10,083 nucleotides of DNA, taken from the NCBI GenBank assembly GCA_019120475.1, contig DWVA01000034.1:1-10083 (forward strand), read 5' to 3'. The notes below the pieces were generated by a model. It was not told where the DNA came from. It worked only from the letters and a program-made list of their open reading frames with translations, and made no database searches. Of the stretch, positions 1 to 5,709 are shown one piece after another. The number at the start of each line of letters is the position of its first letter. The stretch's first letter is position 1. Both the position numbers and the translations under genes were made by a program. This DNA comes from Candidatus Blautia intestinipullorum (lineage in GTDB: Bacteria; Bacillota; Clostridia; Lachnospirales; Lachnospiraceae).

Positions 1-1
1 T

Positions 2-799
2 ATGACAAATGGTTTCGGTCCGCTTGTAGGCGAAGGGGCAGGAGTTACAAGTGTAAAGGATATCCGTTATCTTACAATGGGTGATGATGAAGAAATCCTG
101 AAAAAGATAACAGCAGTGGGATTTAAGAGCATTGAGGTTCTGGAAGGAAATCTGACAAAATACAGTCAGGATCTTTCTGTACTGAAGGACATGCTTCAGA
201 AATATTCCGCTGAAATGATGAGCGTCTGTGTCGGAGCAAACTTTATCTATCGGGATGCACTGGAAGATGAAATGTTCCATATGGAAGAAGTTGCGAAAGC
301 GGCAAAAGCTGTAGGCGTTACATACGCGGCGCTCTGCGGCGGCGCGATCCGCGGAAAGGGAGTTCAGGATTCAGACTACCATCTGCTTGGAAAAGGCCTG
401 GATATGGCTGCGAAAGTATTCGCGGAATACGGTATCGAGGCAAGTTATCATCCGCATCTCGGATCCATGGCGGAAGCTCCGGAGCAGGTAGACAGACTGT
501 TTTCGGAAACATCCATCAAAATCTGCCCGGATCTGGCTCATCTTGCGGCAGGCGGCGGAGATCCTCTTGAAACAGTGAAGAAATATTATGACAGGATTTC
601 CTTCGTACATCTGAAGGACCTGGATGATAACGGATTCGCTCCCCTCGGAAAAGGCCGTCTGGATATCAACGGAGTTCTGGATTTCCTGAAGGAAAAAGGA
701 TACAAAGGCGATTATCTCGTAGAAGTTGACGGTTATGCGGGAGATCCTGTATATGCATGCATGACGTCCTATGATTTCCTGAAAGGAAAACTTCTGTAA
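2..799 (+). CDS. IolE-like sugar phosphate isomerase/epimerase or keto-sugar dehydratase (TIM barrel), probably 5'-truncated by the window edge
   Basis: This is a cytoplasmic enzyme of the xylose isomerase-like / AP endonuclease 2 TIM-barrel superfamily, whose members use a divalent metal to isomerise, epimerise or dehydrate (keto)sugars. Numbering from the first visible Met, likely metal and active-site residues are in the segments SYHPHLG (148-154), CPDLAH (175-180), FVHLKDLD (201-208) and LVEVDGY (239-245). The YHPH form of the fifth strand recalls inosose dehydratase (IolE) more than the classic epimerases. The visible ATG lies one base inside the window, and the protein then starts at TNGFGP, which in this fold normally sits at the end of the first beta strand. 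A few N-terminal residues are therefore probably missing and this Met may be internal. The gene ends 33 bases before the binding-protein gene and appears to be in the same operon. The family is clear; the exact reaction is unknown. Confidence 0.85.
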   Translation: MTNGFGPLVGEGAGVTSVKDIRYLTMGDDEEILKKITAVGFKSIEVLEGNLTKYSQDLSVLKDMLQKYSAEMMSVCVGANFIYRDALEDEMFHMEEVAKAAKAVGVTYAALCGGAIRGKGVQDSDYHLLGKGLDMAAKVFAEYGIEASYHPHLGSMAEAPEQVDRLFSETSIKICPDLAHLAAGGGDPLETVKKYYDRISFVHLKDLDDNGFAPLGKGRLDINGVLDFLKEKGYKGDYLVEVDGYAGDPVYACMTSYDFLKGKLL

Positions 800-817
800 T
801 CAAAAATCAGACCAAGA

Positions 818-827
818 AAAGGAGATG
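818..827 (+). promoter_or_regulatory. Ribosome binding site of the binding-protein gene
   Basis: AAAGGAGATG lies 8 bases (counted from GGAG) before the ATG at 833. It supports that start, which also gives a proper signal peptide. Confidence 0.8.
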
Positions 828-832
828 AAATT

Positions 833-1924
833 ATGAAAAGAAAAATAGTAAGCGTTTTACTGACAACAGGTATGATCTTTTCTCTGACATTTAGCTGCCA
901 GGCGGCAGAGGCTGAGGCTGCCGGCGGAGCTACCGGACCGAATGGTGAAGCTGCAACACCTGCATCTGAGATTCAGCTGACAGAAGAAGAAAAGGAGCAG
1001 ATCAGAGAAGGCGGATATACTGCGGCGATCTCCATGCACTATGGCGGAAACGACTGGGCGACTTCTCAGTTGGAAGGACTTCAGGCTACTTTCGACGATC
1101 TGGGTATTGAAGTCGTAGCTGTTACAGACGCTGATTTTTCTGCTGAGCAGCAGGTTTCCGATATCGAGACGATCATGGCAAAAGATCCTGATATCATTAT
1201 CAGCATTCCTACAGACGCTACCGCTACCGCAGACGCTTTCGAGAGAGTTTCCGAAGCAGGTATCAAACTGGTATTCATGGACAATGTGCCGGAAGGAATG
1301 ACTGCAGGAGAAGACTATGTAAGCTGTGTTTCTGCGGATAACTATGGAAATGGCTGTATCGCGGCAGAATTAATGGGCGAAGCTCTCGGCGGAGAAGGAC
1401 AGATCGGTATGGTATATTACGATACTGTTTATTTCGTAACAAACCAGAGAGACCAGGGCTTCAAAGACACTATGGCAGAGAAATATCCGGACATCGAGAT
1501 TGTTACTGAACAGGGCTTCACAGATGAAAACGGATGCTCCGAGCAGGGTGACGCCATTCTCACACAGTATCCCATGATCGACGGTATCTACGCAAGCTGG
1601 GATATTCCTATGGAAGGAGTTCTCTCCTCTGTTCGTGCGGCAGGTCTTACCGGCGACGATGTAAAACTGACGACGATTGATCTTGGAAACAATATTGCAA
1701 AAGAGATCGCAGAAGGAACTGTTGTAGGTCTTGGCGCACAGCTTCCTTATGACCAGGGCGTTGCGGAAGCTACTCTGGCTGCGTATTCTCTGCTTGAAAA
1801 AGAGGCTCCGCCTTATGTTGTTGTAGATGCCAAAAGAGTTGACCGTTCAAACGTCGTGGAAGCATATGAAGACGTTTACCATGTAGAAGCTCCGGACTGG
1901 CTGCAGGAGGCAGTGTCTGAATAA
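833..1924 (+). CDS. Sugar ABC transporter substrate-binding protein (type I periplasmic-binding fold, RbsB-like)
   Basis: This is the extracellular receptor that captures a sugar or related ligand and delivers it to the permease encoded downstream. Residues 1-22 form a signal peptide: basic MKRK, a hydrophobic stretch, then LTFSC. The Cys at 22 is suggestive of a lipoprotein, but the preceding TFS is not a canonical lipobox; cleavage near AEA (25-27) is an alternative. An Ala/Gly/Glu-rich linker (about 23-60) leads into the binding domain, which starts around YTAAISMHYGG (62-72). Likely ligand-contact segments include TDADF (98-102), IPTD (125-128), TNQRD (203-207) and SWDIPMEG (255-262). At 363 residues it is slightly longer than a typical RbsB because of the linker. 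The stop lies 11 bases before the ATPase start. The core is clearly homologous to the C-terminal half of the regulator at 5710-7758. The ligand is not identifiable from sequence. Confidence 0.93.
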   Translation: MKRKIVSVLLTTGMIFSLTFSCQAAEAEAAGGATGPNGEAATPASEIQLTEEEKEQIREGGYTAAISMHYGGNDWATSQLEGLQATFDDLGIEVVAVTDADFSAEQQVSDIETIMAKDPDIIISIPTDATATADAFERVSEAGIKLVFMDNVPEGMTAGEDYVSCVSADNYGNGCIAAELMGEALGGEGQIGMVYYDTVYFVTNQRDQGFKDTMAEKYPDIEIVTEQGFTDENGCSEQGDAILTQYPMIDGIYASWDIPMEGVLSSVRAAGLTGDDVKLTTIDLGNNIAKEIAEGTVVGLGAQLPYDQGVAEATLAAYSLLEKEAPPYVVVDAKRVDRSNVVEAYEDVYHVEAPDWLQEAVSE

Positions 1925-1935
1925 GGAGGAAAGAA

Positions 1936-3429
1936 ATGAACCCATATGTACTGGAAATGAAAGAGATTGAAAAATCTTTTGGCGTACCGGTGTTGAAAGG
2001 CGTGAATTTCTCGCTGAAAAAAGGCGAGATCCATGCTCTGGTCGGCGGAAACGGAGCGGGAAAATCAACACTTATGAAGATCATGACAGGAGTATATACA
2101 AAAGATTCCGGAACGATTCTGGTAAATGGCAAGGAAACTGTGATTCAGAATACCCACGACGCAAAGAAAAACGGAATCGGTATGATCTTTCAGGAGCTGT
2201 CCCTTGTCCAGACTATGACAGTAGAAGAAAATATTTTCCTCGGATCGGAAGTGACGGAAAAAGGACTGCGCAGGACAGGATATATGACGGAAAGGGCAAA
2301 AAAAGTCCTGGATGATCTGGGGATCGAAGTGGATCCGAAAGAGGTAGTCGGAAACCTCAGCGTAGGCATGAGCCAGATGGTAGAAATCGCCAAGGCTATG
2401 GAAAAAGAAGCGAAAATCCTTGTTCTTGACGAACCGACGGCCTCTCTGTCAGATGCGGAGACAAAGTATTTGTTTAAGATGATGAGAGATCTGCAGGAAA
2501 AGGGCGTTTCCATGATTTACATCTCCCACCGTATGAATGAGATCATGGAGATTGCGGACAGCATCTCTATACTCCGGGACGGAAAGATCGTCCATACAGG
2601 AAAAATCGCGGATATTACCATGGAAGAGATCATTGCTCATATGATGGGAGAAAACACAGGAAAGAAATTTGACTGGGTTCCCAGAAAATACGACAAAGAC
2701 GGTGATGATCTTCTGCGGGTAGAGCACCTGAAGATAAACGACCGGATAAATGACATCTCTTTCAGCCTGAAAAAAGGCGAGATCCTGGGATTTGCCGGAC
2801 TTATGGGAAGCGGGCGTACGGAAATTCTGGAAACATTGTTTGGATTACGGAAGAAGGAAGGAGGCACAGTGCTGCGCAACGGCAGCGCTGTGACCGTCAG
2901 GAACCCGTCAGAAGCTATCCGCAGCGGATTTGCGCTGATCCCCGAGGACAGAAGAAAGCAGGGGCTGGTGCTGATACATTCGGTAAAAGAAAACGCGATC
3001 CTTCCCAAAATAAAACAGCTCACCAGACACGGATTTGTCGATGAAAAGAAGGCTGATGCAATGGTGGAGGACAATGTTAAAAAGCTGAATATCGTTACGG
3101 ATGACATCCATAAGCGGATCAATCTTCTCTCCGGAGGAAATCAGCAGAAGGTAGTAATTGCGAAATGGATGAATATGGAGCCGGAGGTAATGATGCTGGA
3201 CGAGCCCACTGCCGGAGTGGACGTCGGCGCAAAGGCGGAGATCATTTCTCTGATTCGGGATTATGCCGAACAGGGAAAAGGTGTATTATTTGTTTCTTCA
3301 GAGTTGGCGGAACTTATGGCTGTGTGTGACAGAATTATTACTATATTTGATGGTCATATTACTGGAGAGATCGATAGAAAAGATATAGATACAGAGGAGG
3401 TACTGCAGTATGCGATTCAGCAAAAGTAA
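1936..3429 (+). CDS. Sugar ABC transporter ATP-binding protein with two nucleotide-binding domains (RbsA/MglA/XylG type)
   Basis: This cytoplasmic ATPase powers monosaccharide import and works with the neighbouring permease and binding protein. At 497 residues it has the usual length for the CUT2 subfamily, with two ABC domains in one chain. Domain 1 has Walker A GGNGAGKST (37-45), Q-loop Gln 86, signature LSVGM (141-145), Walker B ILVLDEPTAS (161-170) and His 198. Domain 2 (from about 258) has a degenerate Walker A, GLMGSGRTE (288-296), without the catalytic Lys, as is normal in RbsA-type proteins. It keeps signature LSGGNQQK (398-405) and Walker B VMMLDEPTAG (418-427). The start is fixed by AAGGAGG at 1923-1929, which overlaps the preceding stop codon. 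The 3' end overlaps the permease gene by 20 bases, suggesting translational coupling. Confidence 0.96.
   Translation: MNPYVLEMKEIEKSFGVPVLKGVNFSLKKGEIHALVGGNGAGKSTLMKIMTGVYTKDSGTILVNGKETVIQNTHDAKKNGIGMIFQELSLVQTMTVEENIFLGSEVTEKGLRRTGYMTERAKKVLDDLGIEVDPKEVVGNLSVGMSQMVEIAKAMEKEAKILVLDEPTASLSDAETKYLFKMMRDLQEKGVSMIYISHRMNEIMEIADSISILRDGKIVHTGKIADITMEEIIAHMMGENTGKKFDWVPRKYDKDGDDLLRVEHLKINDRINDISFSLKKGEILGFAGLMGSGRTEILETLFGLRKKEGGTVLRNGSAVTVRNPSEAIRSGFALIPEDRRKQGLVLIHSVKENAILPKIKQLTRHGFVDEKKADAMVEDNVKKLNIVTDDIHKRINLLSGGNQQKVVIAKWMNMEPEVMMLDEPTAGVDVGAKAEIISLIRDYAEQGKGVLFVSSELAELMAVCDRIITIFDGHITGEIDRKDIDTEEVLQYAIQQK
3395..3400 (+). promoter_or_regulatory. Ribosome binding site of the permease gene, inside the ATPase gene
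   Basis: A perfect AGGAGG sits 9 bases before the ATG at 3410 and within the last codons of the ATPase. It confirms that the 20-base gene overlap is real rather than a start-site error. Confidence 0.85.
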
Positions 3430-4372
3430 AAAGAACATACAGTGGGACAAATATATGGTCTACATTATTTTTGTTGTGGTATTTGTCCTGTTTGCGTTGA
3501 TTCTGGGGAACAAAGGCTTTTTACAGCCGAGAAACCTGGTCAATATCCTGAGACAGACGGCTATGATTTCCGTTATGGCTGTGGCGGGCGTTTTTGTTAT
3601 GGCGGCAGGACAGATCGATCTGACGGTCGGATCCATCACAGCCATGACGGCGATGCTTGTTTCTCTTGTTCTGCAGAAGTTCAACAGCATTTTACTGGCT
3701 CTTGTTGTAGGTATCGGTTTCGGCGTTGTGATCGGCCTGATCAACGGACTGCTTGTTACAAAACTGAAACTGCCGGCGTTCCTGGCTACCCTCGGTATGA
3801 TGGAACTGGTCCGGGGCGGAGCGATGTGGATCACAGATACGGCGGCTGTACCTATTGAAAACAAGACCTTCTGCAATATTTTCGGAATCGGCGAGGTTGC
3901 CGGGATTCCTGTGCTTGTTTTGTGGACCATCCTTTTTTATATAGTTGGAATCCTTATCTTTAATAAAGGAACATTCGGAAGACATATTCTTGCCACCGGC
4001 GGAAATGAGAACTCGGCAGTATACAGCGGTATCAATACGAAGAAAGTAAAGATCATTGCGTTTACCATGTCAGGAGCTTTCGCCGCTTTTGCCGGAATCA
4101 TGTATGCGGCCCGTATGCAGGCAGGAAGATATTCCTACGGCGACGGCGACGAAATGTCGGTAATCGCTGCCGTAGTACTTGGCGGAACGGCCATGTCCGG
4201 TGGAACCGGATCAGTAATCGGCGCGTTATTCGGCTCTGTGCTGATGGGAATGATGAACAACGCGGTTATTCTTGCAAACTTAAGTTCCGCACAGCAGACA
4301 ATGATCAAAGGCGGAATCATCATTCTGGCAGTAGCCCTCAGCAATCTGAGCCAGGGAAAGAAAAAGAACTAA
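3410..4372 (+). CDS. Sugar ABC transporter permease (RbsC/AraH/XylH family)
   Basis: This is the integral membrane channel subunit of the CUT2 importer. The 320 residues are dominated by hydrophobic segments (roughly 17-33, 51-66, 70-90, 94-117, 122-142, 165-185, 213-235, 250-280 and 300-312), consistent with the eight to ten helices of the family. Family hallmarks are GQIDLTVGS (67-75), corresponding to the GIDLSVGS-type motif, and the ATPase-contact and helix region VLGGTAMSGGTGSVIG (256-271). The N-terminus is basic (MRFSKSKK) and the C-terminus is short and lysine-rich, which favours a cytoplasmic location for both ends. It follows the ATPase with a 20-base overlap and precedes the dehydrogenase by 42 bases. 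A single permease gene implies a homodimer. Nothing in it looks broken. The substrate cannot be told from this subunit. Confidence 0.95.
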   Translation: MRFSKSKKNIQWDKYMVYIIFVVVFVLFALILGNKGFLQPRNLVNILRQTAMISVMAVAGVFVMAAGQIDLTVGSITAMTAMLVSLVLQKFNSILLALVVGIGFGVVIGLINGLLVTKLKLPAFLATLGMMELVRGGAMWITDTAAVPIENKTFCNIFGIGEVAGIPVLVLWTILFYIVGILIFNKGTFGRHILATGGNENSAVYSGINTKKVKIIAFTMSGAFAAFAGIMYAARMQAGRYSYGDGDEMSVIAAVVLGGTAMSGGTGSVIGALFGSVLMGMMNNAVILANLSSAQQTMIKGGIIILAVALSNLSQGKKKN

Positions 4373-4400
4373 ACAGAAATTGTGAATGAGAATAGAATCT

Positions 4401-4406
4401 AGGAGG
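4401..4406 (+). promoter_or_regulatory. Ribosome binding site deciding the dehydrogenase start
   Basis: AGGAGG lies only 2 bases before the ATG at 4409 but 8 bases before the ATG at 4415. The second ATG is therefore the likely start, which removes Met-Ile from the longest reading. Confidence 0.8.
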
Positions 4407-4414
4407 AAATGATT

Positions 4415-5590
4415 ATGAAAACTTTAAACGTAGGATTAGTTGGAGCGGGATTTATGGGAAAAGCACATGTAGTTGCGTATTCCAATATGCCCAAATTTTT
4501 CTGGCCCGCACCGGCCGTACCTGTTCTGAAAACTGTCTGCGACATTGATCCTGAAATTGCGAAAGAAGCAAAAGAGCGTTTTGGATTTCAGAAGTGCTGC
4601 ATTGACTGGAAAGAAATCGTAAACGATCCGGAAATCGATGTTGTCAGCATTTGTACACCGAACAATGCTCATGTAGCCGTTGCTATTGCGGCGCTGGAGG
4701 CCGGGAAACATGTTATCTGTGAAAAGCCCATTGCTTCTACACTGGAAGACGCGAAGGCCATGGCGGAAGCTGCGGAAAAGGCGGCAAAGAAGGGGATTGT
4801 AAGCATGAATGCTTATCAGTACCGCAGAGTACCGGCTATTGATCTGGCGAAAAAACTGATCGATGAAGGTTCGATCGGGGATATCCTGAACATTCGCTGT
4901 ACCTATCTGCAGAGCTGGTCTGCCGATCCGGATTCTCCTCTTTCCTGGAGATTCCAGAAAAAAATTGCCGGAGGCGGAGCTCTGGGCGATATCGCTTCAC
5001 ATGTAATTGATATCGCGCAGTATCTTGCAGGAGATATTGACGAGGTTGTCTCTCTGGTTAAGACATACATTAAGGAAAGACCGGTACAGGAAGGCGGAGT
5101 GGATCTCCTCGGAACCGTAAAACTGGGCGCGGACGCACCCCGCAAAGCTGTAGACGTTGACGATGAGGACGCTTTCCTTGTAAAATTTAAGAGCGGAGCT
5201 GTAGGAAGTATCGAAGCTACACGAAACGCATGGGGAAGAAATAACTTTATTACAGTTGAGCTCCACGGTACAAAGGGAAGCATCGCGTTTAATTATGAAA
5301 GATTAAACGAACTTCAGGTATGTTTCGCAGACGATCCGGATGACAGACGCGGATTCAAAACAATTTATACAGGGCCGGCACACTTCCACGGAGAAGTTAC
5401 CTGGAACATCCCCGGCATGAATATCGGCTATGGCGAACTGAAGACCATCGAAATGTATGAGTTCATCAAGGCGATTACAGAAGGCTACCAGCCGAGTACT
5501 TCCTTTAAGGTGGGATATCGTGTAGAACGTGTGTGTGAAGCAGTAAGACAGTCTGCTGAAATCAAACAATGGGTTAAAGTCGAAGACTGA
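4415..5590 (+). CDS. Gfo/Idh/MocA family NAD(P)-dependent sugar/polyol dehydrogenase
   Basis: This is a cytoplasmic oxidoreductase that typically oxidises a sugar, inositol or glycoside hydroxyl to a ketone with NAD(P). With the start at 4415 it has 391 residues. The N-terminal Rossmann fold carries GAGFMG (10-15) and CTPNNAH (80-86). The family EKP motif is ICEKPIA (101-107), with Lys 104 expected to be catalytic. The GGGALGDIASHVID segment (186-199) supplies Asp 192 and His 196, completing the usual Lys-Asp-His set. From memory, the opening FMGKAH..AY..MP.FFWPAPA..PV and the overall length resemble levoglucosan 3-dehydrogenase more than short IolG-type inositol dehydrogenases. That is recollection, not a search. 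It is the last gene of the operon, followed by a terminator. Pairing with the IolE-like gene suggests consecutive steps through a keto-sugar. Confidence 0.92.
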   Translation: MKTLNVGLVGAGFMGKAHVVAYSNMPKFFWPAPAVPVLKTVCDIDPEIAKEAKERFGFQKCCIDWKEIVNDPEIDVVSICTPNNAHVAVAIAALEAGKHVICEKPIASTLEDAKAMAEAAEKAAKKGIVSMNAYQYRRVPAIDLAKKLIDEGSIGDILNIRCTYLQSWSADPDSPLSWRFQKKIAGGGALGDIASHVIDIAQYLAGDIDEVVSLVKTYIKERPVQEGGVDLLGTVKLGADAPRKAVDVDDEDAFLVKFKSGAVGSIEATRNAWGRNNFITVELHGTKGSIAFNYERLNELQVCFADDPDDRRGFKTIYTGPAHFHGEVTWNIPGMNIGYGELKTIEMYEFIKAITEGYQPSTSFKVGYRVERVCEAVRQSAEIKQWVKVED

Positions 5591-5597
5591 TAAGGTT

Positions 5598-5627
5598 AAG
5601 GGGCCGCAGACAATGCGGCTCCTTTTT
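5598..5627 (+). terminator. Rho-independent terminator of the transport/dehydrogenase operon
   Basis: The 9-bp stem is ggggccgca (5600-5608) with tgcggctcc (5614-5622), containing one G-U pair, with loop gacaa, followed by TTTTT (5623-5627). It starts 7 bases after the dehydrogenase stop and separates the operon from the regulator's own promoter. Confidence 0.92.
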
Positions 5628-5648
5628 GTTACCTGAAAAACGATAAAA

Positions 5649-5676
5649 TTGACTTTTCCCCCCGGGCCTGTATAAT
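5649..5676 (+). promoter_or_regulatory. SigmaA-type promoter of the regulator gene
   Basis: The -35 box is TTGACT (5649-5654) and the -10 box is a perfect TATAAT (5671-5676), separated by 16 bases. Transcription would start near 5683, leaving a leader of about 27 bases. The spacer contains a short CCCGGG palindrome (5660-5665), but no convincing LacI-type operator was found. Confidence 0.85.
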
Positions 5677-5698
5677 GTATTTAGTAGAACAAACAGAT

Positions 5699-5704
5699 AG
5701 GTGG
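5699..5704 (+). promoter_or_regulatory. Ribosome binding site deciding the regulator start
   Basis: AGGTGG (the AGGTG part pairs with the 16S end) lies 5 bases before the ATG at 5710. The in-frame GTG at 5701 is part of this site, so it is not the start. MATINDIA at 5710 also matches the usual beginning of LacI-family proteins. Confidence 0.8.
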
Positions 5705-5709
5705 AAAAA

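Noticed and set aside
4409..4414. ATG at 4409 as the dehydrogenase start
   Set aside because: It is only 2 bases from AGGAGG. The ATG at 4415 has proper spacing and leads straight into the Rossmann fold.
5632..5648. Possible catabolite-control (cre) site in ctgaaaaacgataaaat
   Set aside because: It has one extra A before the central CG relative to the TGNAANCG pattern and no matching right half.
5701..5709. GTG at 5701 as the regulator start
   Set aside because: The GTG is part of the AGGTGG ribosome binding site for the ATG at 5710, and LacI proteins normally begin MATI-like at that point.
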